Assembly: GCF_001482285.1 (NCBI RefSeq)
Contig: NZ_LOEP01000022.1
Span: forward strand, 62,001 to 126,000
Length of the DNA: 64,000 nt
Source of the DNA: Haloferax sp. Q22
GTDB taxonomy: Archaea; Halobacteriota; Halobacteria; Halobacteriales; Haloferacaceae
Direction of reading: 5' to 3'
A program made the translations under genes and the position numbers. Shown one piece after another: positions 8,095 through 17,071 of the stretch; the stretch's first letter is position 1; every line of letters begins with the position of its first letter. Under the pieces are notes generated by a model. The model worked only from the letters and a program-made list of their open reading frames with translations, did not search any database and had not been told where the DNA came from.

Positions 8095-9876
8095 ATGAAA
8101 AAATCGCCGAGCGTCCTCGTCATTGGCGGGGGGTCGACCGGCACGGGCATCGCGCGCGACCTCGCGATGCGCGGGCTGGACGTGACCCTCGTCGAGAAGG
8201 GGAACCTCACACACGGGACGACGGGGCGGATGCACGGACTCCTCCACAGCGGGGGCCGGTACGCGGTGTCGGACCAGCCGTCCGCCAAGGAGTGTATCGA
8301 GGAAAACCGGGTCCTGCGGCGAATCGCGGGCCACTGCGTCGAGATGACGGGCGGGCTGTTCGTCCAGCGCCCCGAGGACTCCGACGAGTACTTCGAGAAG
8401 AAGCTGGAGGGCTGTCGCGAGTGCGGCATCCCCGCCGAAGTGCTGTCCGCCGAGGAAGCGCGCGAGATAGAGCCGTACCTCGCGAAGGACATCAAGCGCG
8501 CCATCAAGGTTCCGGACGGCGCGGTCGACCCGTTCCGCCTCTGCGTGGCGAACGCCGCGAGCGCCGTCGAACACGGCGCGCGCATCGAGACGCACTCAGA
8601 GGTCACCGACGTACTCGTCGAGAGCGGCGAGGTCGTCGGCGTCGAAGTCACTCACCAGACCGGGACCGGCCCATACGTCCACGGTGAACCCGGGGAAGTC
8701 GAGGAAATCCGCGCCGACTACGTCGTCAACGCGACGGGCGCGTGGGCCGGCCAAATCGGCGACCTCGCCGGCGTCGACGTGGAAGTCCGCCCGTCGAAGG
8801 GCGTCATGACCATCATGAACACCCGTCAGGTCGACACGGTCGTCAACCGCTGTCGGCCGAAGGGCGACGCCGACATCATCGTCCCGCACGAGACGACGTG
8901 CATCCTCGGGACGACCGACGAGGAAGTCGAGGACCCGGAGGACTACCCCGAAGAGGGCTGGGAAGTCGACCTGATGATAGAGACGCTGTCGGAGCTCGTT
9001 CCCATGCTGGCCGAGGCGCGGACGATTCGCTCCTTCTGGGGCGTCCGCCCGCTGTACGAGCCGCCAGGAACCGGCACGGAAGACCCGACGGACATCACCC
9101 GCGAGTTCTTCCTGCTCGACCACGACGACCGCGACGACCTGCCGGGCATGACGAGTATCGTCGGCGGCAAGCTCACGACCTATCGGATGATGGCCGAGCA
9201 GATTTCGGACCACGTCTGCGAGAAGCTCGACGTGGAAGCCGAGTGCCGCACCGCCGACGTGCCGCTCCCGGGCAGCGAGGACTTCACCGTCCTCCGCGAC
9301 TACATGGACGACTTCGGCCTGCGGTCGCCCATCGGCCGCCGGTCGGCCCAGCGGCTCGGCTCGCGCACCGACGAGGTGCTCAACAGCGTCGACCCCAACC
9401 CGGTCGTCTGCGAGTGCGAGGCCGTCACCCGCGCCGAGATTCAGGACTCTCTCGACACCGCGGGCACGGAGCTCAACTCCGTGCGCATCCAGACGCGCGC
9501 CTCGATGGGCAACTGTCAGGGCGCGATCTGCTGTCACCGGATGGCGAACGAACTCGCGCCCGAGTACGACGAGGAGACCATTCGCGCGTCCCTCGACGAC
9601 CTCTATCAGGAGCGCTGGAAGGGCGAGCGCCACGCCATGTGGGGCACACAGCTCTCACAGACCGCGCTGAAGCACATGCTCCACGCGACGACGATGAACC
9701 GCGACGAGGACCCCGCCGCGGCCGACGCCGACATCGACTTCGCCGCCTTCGACGACGGCGGTGCCTCGGAGGACGACGCCTCGGGTGTCGCGTCCGGCGG
9801 CGCGGTCGCGGACGGCGGTCGACTCGACGACCGCACGAGTGACGACGCGCTCGGAGGTGCCGATGGCGATAACTGA
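8095..9876 (+). CDS. glpA: Glycerol-3-phosphate dehydrogenase, FAD subunit A
   Basis: Catalytic flavoprotein of the three-subunit anaerobic-type glycerol-3-phosphate dehydrogenase, which oxidises sn-glycerol 3-phosphate to dihydroxyacetone phosphate at the membrane. The protein has 593 residues: an N-terminal FAD Rossmann motif [16 protein letters not shown] (about 7-22), a DAO-type core, and a BFD-like [2Fe-2S] region with [11 protein letters not shown] near 441 and [10 protein letters not shown] near 473. A long acidic Ala/Gly/Asp tail follows. The start is the ATG at 8095 (MKKSPSVL) because the FAD motif begins just after it. Its stop overlaps glpB by 14 bp. In H. volcanii this operon is called gpdA1B1C1. 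Confidence 0.96.
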   Translation: MKKSPSVLVIGGGSTGTGIARDLAMRGLDVTLVEKGNLTHGTTGRMHGLLHSGGRYAVSDQPSAKECIEENRVLRRIAGHCVEMTGGLFVQRPEDSDEYFEKKLEGCRECGIPAEVLSAEEAREIEPYLAKDIKRAIKVPDGAVDPFRLCVANAASAVEHGARIETHSEVTDVLVESGEVVGVEVTHQTGTGPYVHGEPGEVEEIRADYVVNATGAWAGQIGDLAGVDVEVRPSKGVMTIMNTRQVDTVVNRCRPKGDADIIVPHETTCILGTTDEEVEDPEDYPEEGWEVDLMIETLSELVPMLAEARTIRSFWGVRPLYEPPGTGTEDPTDITREFFLLDHDDRDDLPGMTSIVGGKLTTYRMMAEQISDHVCEKLDVEAECRTADVPLPGSEDFTVLRDYMDDFGLRSPIGRRSAQRLGSRTDEVLNSVDPNPVVCECEAVTRAEIQDSLDTAGTELNSVRIQTRASMGNCQGAICCHRMANELAPEYDEETIRASLDDLYQERWKGERHAMWGTQLSQTALKHMLHATTMNRDEDPAAADADIDFAAFDDGGASEDDASGVASGGAVADGGRLDDRTSDDALGGADGDN

Positions 9877-11131
9877 CGACGTGCTCGTCATCGGCGGCGG
9901 TATCGCCGCCTGCACGGCGGCTCTCTCGGCCGCGGAGACGGGCGCTCGCGTGCGCCTGCTCGCCCACAAGAAGAGCACGCTCCGGCAGGCCAGCGGCCTC
10001 GTCGACGTGCTCGGCTACGCCGGCGGCGACGGTCCCCTCTCGGACCCCTACGCCGGTCTCGACGCGCTCCCGGAGGGCCACCCCTACCACATCGTCGGCG
10101 AGGACGGCGTTCGCGCCGGCCTCCGCATCTTCGAAGAGGCGGTCGGCGACGCCTACCGAGGCGGTCACACGGACTCGAACGCGCTCGTGACGACCCACGG
10201 CGGCGCGGTGAAACCGACCGCTCGGTACCCCGAGTCGGTCGCGCCCGGTCTCGTCAGCACCTCAGGCGACATGCTTTTGGTCGGCCTCGCGGGCCTCACG
10301 GACTTCGACGCGCCCGTCGCGGCCGACCACCTGGCGGCCGCCGGCGTGCCGTTTTCGGCCCGCGGCGTCACCGTCGAGTTCCCCAAGCGATTCCGCGCCG
10401 ATGCGAAGGTGACGCGGTTCGCCAAGGCGCTCGACCGCGACGAGGACGTCGACGGCGGCACGGTCCGTTCCGTCCTCGCCGACACCGTCGCCGAGGAACT
10501 GGACGGCGAGTCGCGCGTCGGTTTCCCGGCGATGCTCGGCGACGACCACGACGAGGAGGTCCGCGCGGAGCTTTCGGACCGCCTCGGCGTCCCCGTCTTC
10601 GAGGTGCCGACCGGCCCGCCGAGCCTGCTCGGACTCAAGCTCGAAGACATGCTGTTCGACGCGCTCGACGAGGCGGGCGTCCGCATCTCGGCGGGCAACC
10701 CGGCGGTTGACTTCGAGGCCGACGACGGCCGCGTCGAGACCGTCATCGTCGACCAGAAGAGCCGACCGACGCCCTACTCGGCCGACCAAGTCGTCCTCGC
10801 GACGGGCGGCCTCGTTGGCAAGGGCCTCGACTCCGACCGAGAATCGGTCACAGAGCCCGTCTTCGGCTGTCACGTCCCGCATCCCGAGGACCGCTACGAC
10901 TGGTCCGAGCCCGAGGCGTTCGGCGACCACGCGTTCGCGCGCTTCGGCGTCGTCCCCGACGACGAACTCCGGCCGACCGACGAAGACGGCGAACCGCACT
11001 TCGAGAACCTGCGCGCCGCGGGCGGCGTTGTCGGCGGTGCCGACGTGGCGCGCGAGAAATCCGCGAGCGGCGTCTCCTTGGCGACGGGTGCCGTCGCCGG
11101 CCGACTCGCGGGCGAGGAGGCAACCAGATGA
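9863..11131 (+). CDS. glpB: Glycerol-3-phosphate dehydrogenase subunit B
   Basis: Second flavoprotein subunit of the glycerol-3-phosphate dehydrogenase, 422 residues. It carries an N-terminal dinucleotide-binding motif [18 protein letters not shown] and a C-terminal segment ([25 protein letters not shown]) typical of GlpB, which links GlpA to the iron-sulfur subunit. The start at 9863 lies inside the end of glpA, and the stop overlaps the glpC start by 4 bp (ATGA), so the three genes are translationally coupled. Confidence 0.95.
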   Translation: MAITDDVLVIGGGIAACTAALSAAETGARVRLLAHKKSTLRQASGLVDVLGYAGGDGPLSDPYAGLDALPEGHPYHIVGEDGVRAGLRIFEEAVGDAYRGGHTDSNALVTTHGGAVKPTARYPESVAPGLVSTSGDMLLVGLAGLTDFDAPVAADHLAAAGVPFSARGVTVEFPKRFRADAKVTRFAKALDRDEDVDGGTVRSVLADTVAEELDGESRVGFPAMLGDDHDEEVRAELSDRLGVPVFEVPTGPPSLLGLKLEDMLFDALDEAGVRISAGNPAVDFEADDGRVETVIVDQKSRPTPYSADQVVLATGGLVGKGLDSDRESVTEPVFGCHVPHPEDRYDWSEPEAFGDHAFARFGVVPDDELRPTDEDGEPHFENLRAAGGVVGGADVAREKSASGVSLATGAVAGRLAGEEATR

Positions 11132-12438
11132 GTGACGCAGAATCCCCAGGCAACCCGACTTTGACCCCCGACGCACAGACAGACGACTTCGAGGCCGTCG
11201 AGGTGTTCCCCGACAGCACCGACATGGACCTCCGTCCCGGTGCGGACAACTGTTACAAGTGCACCGCCTGCGACGTGTCCTGCCCGGTCGCGGAAGTCGA
11301 CGACGAGTTCCCCGGGCCGAAGTTCCAAGGGCCGGAGCAGTGGCGGCTCAAGCGCAAGGAAGACGAGGCCGTCGACGACTCAATCATGTCGTGTTCGAAC
11401 TGCATGCGCTGTGACGACGCCTGTCCCTCGGGCGTCCCGCTCAGCCAGATGCACAACACGGCCCGCGGCGAGTACGTCGACGAGGAGATGGACAAGCTCT
11501 CACGGGAGTACATCCGCAACCGCATCCTCGCCAACTACGGCACGCTCGCGCAGTTGGGCAGCATGTTCCCGCGGCTGGCGAACGCCGTCATGGGCAACTC
11601 GGTCGTCCAGCGGATAAACGAGAAGGTGCTCGGCATCACGGCCGAGCGCGACTTCCCCGAGTTCGCCACGCAGACGTTCCGCGAGTGGTGGAACGAACGC
11701 GGCGGCCCGCAGGTCCGCTCCGAGGAGAAACGCGTCGCGTACTTCCACGGCTGTTACTCCAACTACAACACGCCCGAGGTGGGCAAGGCGATGGTCCGCC
11801 TCTTCGAGTCGTTCGGCTACGAGGTCGTCGTCCCCAAACAGCGCTGTTCGGGGACGCCGATGTTCGCAAACGGCATGCTCGACGACGCAAAGCGCGCCGC
11901 CGGCATCAACGTCGAGAACTTCGCGGGGCTCATCCCCGAGGGCTACGACATCATCGCGTCGTGTACCTCCTGTTCGATGTCGCTCCGTCAGGAGTACCCC
12001 GAACTGTTCGATATCGACGGCATCGAGGACCTCTCGGCGCACACCTACGAGGCGCTGGAGTACCTCCGCATCCACGAGGACCTCGAAAGCGCGGTTCGCG
12101 AGGCCTCGGTCGAGGACCAATCGTTCGCGTACCACGCGCCGTGCCACGGTCGCAATCAGGGGCTCGACCGACAGGCGGTCGAGCTGTTCCGCCAGCTCGA
12201 CGGCGTCGAAATCGAGGACGTTGGCGATTCTTGTTCCGGTATCTCCGGCACCTACGGCTGGAAAGAAGAGAAGTACGACAAGTCGATGCAGATCGGCGCG
12301 GACATGTTCGACCACATGGAGCACGCCCAGGGGAACGTCGGCATGACCGAGTGTCCAACCTGCTCGATGCAGATGGAACACGGTACTGGGTACGACATCA
12401 AACACCCGCTCCAGCTCCTCGAAGAGGCGCTGGTCTGA
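11128..12438 (+). CDS. glpC: Glycerol-3-phosphate dehydrogenase subunit C, Fe-S
   Basis: Iron-sulfur subunit of 436 residues that passes electrons from GlpAB to the quinone pool. Two 4Fe-4S clusters are encoded in the N-terminus (CYKCTACDVSCPV near 47, then CSNCMRCDDACPSG near 89). Two CCG-type cysteine-rich domains follow (around FHGCYSNYNTPE, CTSCSMSL, HAPCHGRNQG and CPTCSMQMEHG), as in heterodisulfide reductase D-like proteins. The 4-bp overlap with glpB and the order ABC support one complex. Confidence 0.95.
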   Translation: MSDAESPGNPTLTPDAQTDDFEAVEVFPDSTDMDLRPGADNCYKCTACDVSCPVAEVDDEFPGPKFQGPEQWRLKRKEDEAVDDSIMSCSNCMRCDDACPSGVPLSQMHNTARGEYVDEEMDKLSREYIRNRILANYGTLAQLGSMFPRLANAVMGNSVVQRINEKVLGITAERDFPEFATQTFREWWNERGGPQVRSEEKRVAYFHGCYSNYNTPEVGKAMVRLFESFGYEVVVPKQRCSGTPMFANGMLDDAKRAAGINVENFAGLIPEGYDIIASCTSCSMSLRQEYPELFDIDGIEDLSAHTYEALEYLRIHEDLESAVREASVEDQSFAYHAPCHGRNQGLDRQAVELFRQLDGVEIEDVGDSCSGISGTYGWKEEKYDKSMQIGADMFDHMEHAQGNVGMTECPTCSMQMEHGTGYDIKHPLQLLEEALV

Positions 12439-12619
12439 CGCGCGCACGGCTGACGAACGCCATCATTCGAGCGCCGGACCACTCGAACGGCGTCGCGCTC
12501 GGCGCGCGCGCCGATTCGACGGCGACTTCCCGGTGATTGTTTCTCATTAATCGCCGTATTTTGCCGCTATCGGACCGATCGAGATGTTATATCCGACAGT
12601 ATCTGTCCTTGATTAAAAG

Positions 12620-12665
12620 TGCCGAAAGAGTGTCCGTGTGAAATAAGAGACCGAGTATTTCGGCA
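12620..12665. repeat. Inverted repeat upstream of glpK
   Basis: TGCCGAAA (12620-12627) and TTTCGGCA (12658-12665) are perfect complements separated by 30 nt. They lie 60-105 bp upstream of the TATA-like boxes. They may be paired operator half-sites or, in a read-through transcript, a hairpin with a large loop. Confidence 0.5.
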
Positions 12666-12724
12666 TTAGAAGCGCCATAATCCGTAATTGGCTCTCACAA
12701 TATACGAGGCAGTAGTAAAGAAAC

Positions 12725-12740
12725 ATTTATCATATAATTT
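12725..12740 (+). promoter_or_regulatory. TATA region of glpK
   Basis: Overlapping AT-rich boxes TTTATCAT and ATATAATTT lie 60-75 nt before the glpK ATG. A start about 27 nt downstream would leave a leader of some 35-45 nt, unusual here where most genes look leaderless. Confidence 0.5.
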
Positions 12741-12799
12741 GTACACGTTTGTAGTGGTAGGACTCTCACACCGAGGGTTCGTATCGAGGTTGGTTAGAA

Positions 12800-14332
12800 A
12801 TGTCAGGAGAAACTTACGTCGGTGCCATCGACCAAGGTACCACAGGCACGCGGTTCATGGTGTTCGACCACGACGGCAAGGTGGTCGCCAACGCCTACGA
12901 GAAGCACGAACAGATCTACCCAGAGCCCGGTTGGGTCGAACACGACGCAAACGAGATTTGGGAGAACACGAAGGAGGTCATCGACGCGGCGCTCTCGAGC
13001 GCCGGCCTCGACGCCGAACAGTTGGAAGCCATCGGTATCACGAACCAGCGCGAGACGACGCTCATCTGGGACCGTGAGACCGGACAGCCGATTCACAACG
13101 CAATCGTCTGGCAGGACCGTCGGACGACCGACCGCATCGAGACGCTCGAGGCGGACGGCAAGACCGACGACGTGCGCGCGAAGACGGGCCTCGAACCCGA
13201 CGCGTACTTCTCCGCGACGAAAGCCGAGTGGCTGCTGGACAACTCCGACCCCATCAAGCTCCAGCGCTCCCGGCCCGAAGACATCCGAGACCGCGCCGCC
13301 GACGGCGAACTCGCCTTCGGGACCATCGACACGTGGCTCATCTACAATCTGACGGGGAACCACATCACGGACGTGACGAACGCGTCGCGGACCATGCTGT
13401 TCAACATCCACGACATGGAGTGGGACGACGAACTCCTCGACGAGTTCAACGTCCCGCGCGAACTCCTCCCCGAGGTCCGCCCGTCGTCCGACGACGACCA
13501 CTACGGCGAGACCGACGCGGACGGCTTCCTCGGCGCGGAAGTCCCCGTCGCCGGCGCGCTCGGCGACCAGCAGGCCGCGCTGTTCGGCCAGACCTGTTTC
13601 GACGCCGGCGACGCCAAGAACACCTACGGCACCGGCTCGTTCATGCTGATGAACACCGGCGACGAGGCCGTCATGTCCGAACACGGCCTCCTCACCACCG
13701 TCGGCTTCCAGCGCACCGGTGAGCCGGTCCAGTACGCCCTCGAAGGCTCCATCTTCATCACCGGCGCGGCAATCGAGTGGCTCGAAGACATGACGCTCAT
13801 CGACAACGCCGGCGAGTCCGAGAAGCTCGCTCGGTCGGTCGAGTCCACCGACGGCGTCTACTTCGTCCCCGCGTTCACGGGCCTCGGTGCGCCCCACTGG
13901 GACCAGCGCGCCCGCGGTACCATCGTCGGCATGACCCGCGGCACCCGCCGCGAGCACATCGTCCGCGCGACGCTCGAATCCATCGCGTTCCAGACGCGCG
14001 ACGTCGCCGAAGCGATGCAGTCCGACAGCGACATCGACCTCTCCAGTCTCCGCGTCGACGGCGGCGCGGTCAAGAACAACTTCCTCTGTCAGCTCCAGTC
14101 GAACATCCTCGACACGGAAATCGTCCGCCCGCAGGTCGACGAGACGACCGCGCTGGGCGCGGCCTACGCCGCCGGCCTCGCCGTCGGCTACTGGGAGACG
14201 CTCGACGAACTCCGCGAGAACTGGCAGGTCGACCGCGAGTTCGCCCCGAAAGACCCACAGAACGTCGAAGCACGCTACGGCCGCTGGAAGGAGGCCGTCG
14301 ACCGTTCGCTCGACTGGGCACGGGAGGAGTAA
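12800..14332 (+). CDS. glpK: Glycerol kinase
   Basis: ATP-dependent kinase making sn-glycerol 3-phosphate from glycerol, the substrate of GlpABC encoded just upstream. The protein has 510 residues, the usual length for GlpK. FGGY-family features are the N-terminal phosphate loop GAIDQGTTGTRFMVFD (about 7-22), ITNQRETTLIWDRETG near 81, IVWQDRRT near 101, GDQQAALFGQ near 255 and the C-terminal ATP motif (LRVDGGAVKNNFLCQLQ near 417). In H. volcanii glpK is needed for growth on glycerol. A GTG-started membrane protein and an HPr gene follow on the same strand, forming a transport and phosphorylation unit. Confidence 0.97.
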   Translation: MSGETYVGAIDQGTTGTRFMVFDHDGKVVANAYEKHEQIYPEPGWVEHDANEIWENTKEVIDAALSSAGLDAEQLEAIGITNQRETTLIWDRETGQPIHNAIVWQDRRTTDRIETLEADGKTDDVRAKTGLEPDAYFSATKAEWLLDNSDPIKLQRSRPEDIRDRAADGELAFGTIDTWLIYNLTGNHITDVTNASRTMLFNIHDMEWDDELLDEFNVPRELLPEVRPSSDDDHYGETDADGFLGAEVPVAGALGDQQAALFGQTCFDAGDAKNTYGTGSFMLMNTGDEAVMSEHGLLTTVGFQRTGEPVQYALEGSIFITGAAIEWLEDMTLIDNAGESEKLARSVESTDGVYFVPAFTGLGAPHWDQRARGTIVGMTRGTRREHIVRATLESIAFQTRDVAEAMQSDSDIDLSSLRVDGGAVKNNFLCQLQSNILDTEIVRPQVDETTALGAAYAAGLAVGYWETLDELRENWQVDREFAPKDPQNVEARYGRWKEAVDRSLDWAREE

Positions 14333-14335
14333 CTC

Positions 14336-15400
14336 GTGTTCGAAGCATTCGCACTCCAGATTCCGGTCATCGGCGTCAGCGCCGAACGGTTCGTCGTCCT
14401 CCTGCTCGCGGCGTTCGCGGGCGGGATGTTCGGTGCGGCCATCGGCGCGCTGCCGTCGTTCATCTTCACCGGCTTCGTCGTGCTGCTCGGCGAGACGGCT
14501 GGCATCGTCATCCGACAGTTCGAAGGAGCGGACCTCATCACCGCCGGCGAACTCGGCACGGGCATCACCGGTAGTATCGGGTTCGGCCCCTTCGTCGGCC
14601 CGCACATCGCCTTCGCCGGCGGTGTCGCCGCCAGCGCCTACGCGGGCAAGCGGTACGCCGACATGAACCCCAGCGAGGGCGGCTACCACTTCGGTAAGGA
14701 CATCACGTACGCCTTCGGTACGCAGCCCGATATCCTTGCCGTCGGTGGCCTGTTCGGCGTCCTCGGGCTCCTCATCTCCCGCGTCGCGGGGGGTATCGGC
14801 CTCCCGCTCGACAGCGTCGCTCTGTCCGTCATGACGACGGCGTTCATCGCGCGCATCGCCTTCGGCTACCCGCTCATCGGCTCGCCCGCCGGCAGCGGCC
14901 TCCTCGACATGTCGCCGTTCGAGAAGGGAACGATGCGCGGCGACGGGAGCGGACGGCCCGCGACCGAACCGTGGCTCCCCCACCAGTACAAGTGGGTCAA
15001 CATCGTTGTCATCGGCCTCGGAGCCGGTATCCTCGGCGGCTGGACGTGGCTCATTACGGAGAGCTTCTTCCTCGCCTACGGTATCTCCGCGGCCAGCCTG
15101 CTGTTCTTGAACCTCGGCGTCGAGAAGATACCCGTCACCCACCACATCACCCTCGGTGGGTCGGCGTTCGGAGCCGTCGCCGCGCCGATGGTCGGCGGGA
15201 GCGAACCGCTCATCATCGTCGCCGCCGCGTTCGGTGGACTCATCGGAGCGCTTCTCGGTGAAGTCACCCAGCGTATCGCCTACGCACACTCCGGGACCCA
15301 CGTGGACCCGCCGGCGATGTCGATTACCATCTACTCGCTGCTCATCGGCGTGCTGTTCCTGCTCGGGGCGATCCCCAACGCGGCGTACCTCGGGCTCTAA
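14336..15400 (+). CDS. Membrane protein of the glycerol operon (glpX-like)
   Basis: A 354-residue polytopic protein with about eight hydrophobic segments and glycine-rich loops. It starts with GTG three bases after the glpK stop. In H. volcanii the gene in this position has been called glpX and proposed as a glycerol facilitator, but it is unrelated to the fructose-bisphosphatase GlpX and shows no aquaporin NPA motif. A role in glycerol or dihydroxyacetone uptake is inferred from position alone. The hydrophilic part near residues 195-222 probably forms a cytoplasmic loop. Confidence 0.7.
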   Translation: MFEAFALQIPVIGVSAERFVVLLLAAFAGGMFGAAIGALPSFIFTGFVVLLGETAGIVIRQFEGADLITAGELGTGITGSIGFGPFVGPHIAFAGGVAASAYAGKRYADMNPSEGGYHFGKDITYAFGTQPDILAVGGLFGVLGLLISRVAGGIGLPLDSVALSVMTTAFIARIAFGYPLIGSPAGSGLLDMSPFEKGTMRGDGSGRPATEPWLPHQYKWVNIVVIGLGAGILGGWTWLITESFFLAYGISAASLLFLNLGVEKIPVTHHITLGGSAFGAVAAPMVGGSEPLIIVAAAFGGLIGALLGEVTQRIAYAHSGTHVDPPAMSITIYSLLIGVLFLLGAIPNAAYLGL

Positions 15401-15499
15401 CCGCCCGAACGCCTCCGGCCCCGCACACGTCGTTCACGATTTTTCTGCGCCGCGTTCCGCAACCGGTAGCGATAACGCTCCGCAGTCGATATCCGACGT

Positions 15500-15775
15500 A
15501 TGGAACGCATCGTCGCCGTCGTCCCGAAAGACGGCCTGCACGCTCGTCCCGCCTCCCAGTTCGTCGAGACCGCGAACTCCTTCGACGCCGACATCCAACT
15601 CGGCCGCGCCGACGAGGACGACCTCGTCCCCGCCGCCAGCATGCTCGCCGTCACCGGCCTCGGCGTCGGCCACGGCGAGGAGATTCGCCTCGTCGCCGAG
15701 GGCGACGACGCGGAGGCCGCGCTCGACGCGCTCGAAGCAGTGCTCTCGACGCCCGAAGCCGACGACGAAGAGTAA
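15500..15775 (+). CDS. ptsH2: HPr-type phosphocarrier protein
   Basis: A 91-residue HPr. The active-site motif GLHARPAS gives His14, which accepts phosphate from enzyme I and passes it to an EIIA-type acceptor. The region of the regulatory Ser is present (AASMLAV, Ser47), but the surrounding motif differs from the Gram-positive one. No PTS permease or enzyme I gene is in the window. The nearest acceptor is DhaM on the opposite strand, so this HPr most likely feeds dihydroxyacetone phosphorylation. The name follows H. volcanii, which has a second HPr in a fructose PTS cluster. Confidence 0.93.
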   Translation: MERIVAVVPKDGLHARPASQFVETANSFDADIQLGRADEDDLVPAASMLAVTGLGVGHGEEIRLVAEGDDAEAALDALEAVLSTPEADDEE

Positions 15776-15876
15776 AACGAAACAGAACAAAGCAGGAACT
15801 GCGGGCCGCCGTGTCGCGCGGCGATCTCTTTTCTGGTCGGATCGATGGCTCGGAAACCGGGTCGACCGCCGACCGG

Positions 15877-16263
15877 TCAGTTCAGCTTCCGGTAGTCGCG
15901 GGCGTCCTCGGCGCGCTCGACGACCGAGTCGAGCGTCGCCTTCTTGCTCGTCGTCTCGACGGCCGCGTTGAGCGTGCCCTCCAGAATCGGTGCGTCCGCG
16001 ATGACGGCCTCGGAGTCCATCGCCATCTCGATGGCGAGTTCCGCGTTCATCACGGCGCTGCCGAGGTCGACGAGGACGACGACGCCGTCGCCGTCGTCCG
16101 CCTCCTCGATGCCCTCTCGGATGCGGTCCGGCGAGGTGCCGATGCCGTCTTCGTCGCCGCCGGCGGGAACGATGCGGGCGTTGCCGCCGCCCATCTGCGC
16201 GGCGACCTCAGCGATTCCCTCTGCCGCCTTCGCGCTGTGCGAGACGACGACGAGGCCGATCAT
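15877..16263 (-). CDS. dhaM: PTS-dependent dihydroxyacetone kinase subunit DhaM
   Basis: An EIIA-mannose-like phosphocarrier of 128 residues. The motif LVVVSHSAKAAEG gives His9 as the phosphorylated residue, and GGGNARIVPAGG and LVDLGSAVMNAELA are typical of DhaM. It consists of the EIIA domain only, without the HPr and enzyme I fragments fused in E. coli, so it relies on a separate HPr such as the convergent ptsH2. It hands phosphate to ADP bound on DhaL. Its start overlaps the dhaL stop by 4 bp. Confidence 0.95.
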   Translation of the reverse strand: MIGLVVVSHSAKAAEGIAEVAAQMGGGNARIVPAGGDEDGIGTSPDRIREGIEEADDGDGVVVLVDLGSAVMNAELAIEMAMDSEAVIADAPILEGTLNAAVETTSKKATLDSVVERAEDARDYRKLN

Positions 16264-16958
16264 TCGTCTCTCCCGACGGCGTCTTCGGCCCGCGCGTCGC
16301 GGTCGATCTCACCGTCGAGGTATTCTTCGGCCGTTTCCAGTAGTTCTTCGAGGATGAACAGCGTGCTCGTCGCGCCGGGGTCCTGATGGCCGACAGAGCG
16401 CCAGTCGAGGAACGACGCGCGACCCTTCATCGCCTTGATGGGGACGGTGAATGCGACACCCCGCTCGGCCGCGTCGACGGCCTTGGCGAGGGCTTCGAGC
16501 GGCGGGAGGTCGTCCTGCTCGACTGACTTCTTGTAGGTGTGGACGGCAGGGACGAGCGCGTCGACCATCGTCTTCGCGCCGACCTGCGCACCGCCGCGGT
16601 CCTTGACCTTGTTGAGGTACGCCTCCGCGAACGCCACCGAAGTCTCGGCGGTGATGCCGTCTTCGAGTTCCTGACTGGCGAACATGATAGAGCCGCCGTA
16701 GAGGGGCCCGGAAGCCCCGCCGACGTTCGAGATGAGCGTCGTCCCGACGTTCTTGACGACCTCGTTCGGCTCCATCTCGGCGAACTCCTCGCGCTTGTCG
16801 GCGGCCTTGCCGAAGCCGCGTTCCATGTTCGCGCCGTGGTCGGCGTCGCCGATGGCGGAGTCGAGGTCCGTGAGATACTCCTTCTCCTCGGCGAGGCGCT
16901 CGGCGACGTTGTCGAGCGCGTCCAGCACCGCTTCGCGTTGTGTCTCTGCGTCAGCCAT
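16260..16958 (-). CDS. dhaL: Dihydroxyacetone kinase subunit DhaL (ADP-binding)
   Basis: A 232-residue DhaL. The motif DSAIGDADHGANM holds Asp33, Asp38 and Asp40, which chelate the Mg-ADP cofactor. SGPLYGGSI and DPGATS motifs follow. The bound nucleotide is rephosphorylated by DhaM and the phosphate goes to dihydroxyacetone on DhaK. The start is the ATG at 16958 (MADAETQ). A 113-bp gap to dhaK contains a TATA-like box (GGATTAACG) about 25 nt before this start, so dhaLM may also have its own promoter. Confidence 0.95.
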   Translation of the reverse strand: MADAETQREAVLDALDNVAERLAEEKEYLTDLDSAIGDADHGANMERGFGKAADKREEFAEMEPNEVVKNVGTTLISNVGGASGPLYGGSIMFASQELEDGITAETSVAFAEAYLNKVKDRGGAQVGAKTMVDALVPAVHTYKKSVEQDDLPPLEALAKAVDAAERGVAFTVPIKAMKGRASFLDWRSVGHQDPGATSTLFILEELLETAEEYLDGEIDRDARAEDAVGRDE

Positions 16959-17071
16959 GGCTGTCCTTCGTCGGCCTGTCGTTAATCCCTTGTCCCGCGG
17001 GACTGTTCTGCCGCGAAAAATCGGTGGACACGTCGGGAGCCGACCCGAGAGCGCTCGGTGGGCGTCGCCGC

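Larger units (their letters stand above)
12439..12799. other. glpC-glpK intergenic regulatory region
   Basis: A gap of 361 bp without a gene. The last 260 bp are strongly AT-rich and hold a perfect 8-bp inverted repeat (12620-12665) and TATA-like boxes (12725-12740). A glpK promoter independent of glpABC is therefore likely, although read-through from glpC is possible because no terminator is evident. Confidence 0.6.

Noticed and set aside
14336-15400. Fructose-1,6-bisphosphatase GlpX
   Set aside because: The locus name glpX is used in Haloferax, but this protein is a polytopic membrane protein without phosphatase motifs.
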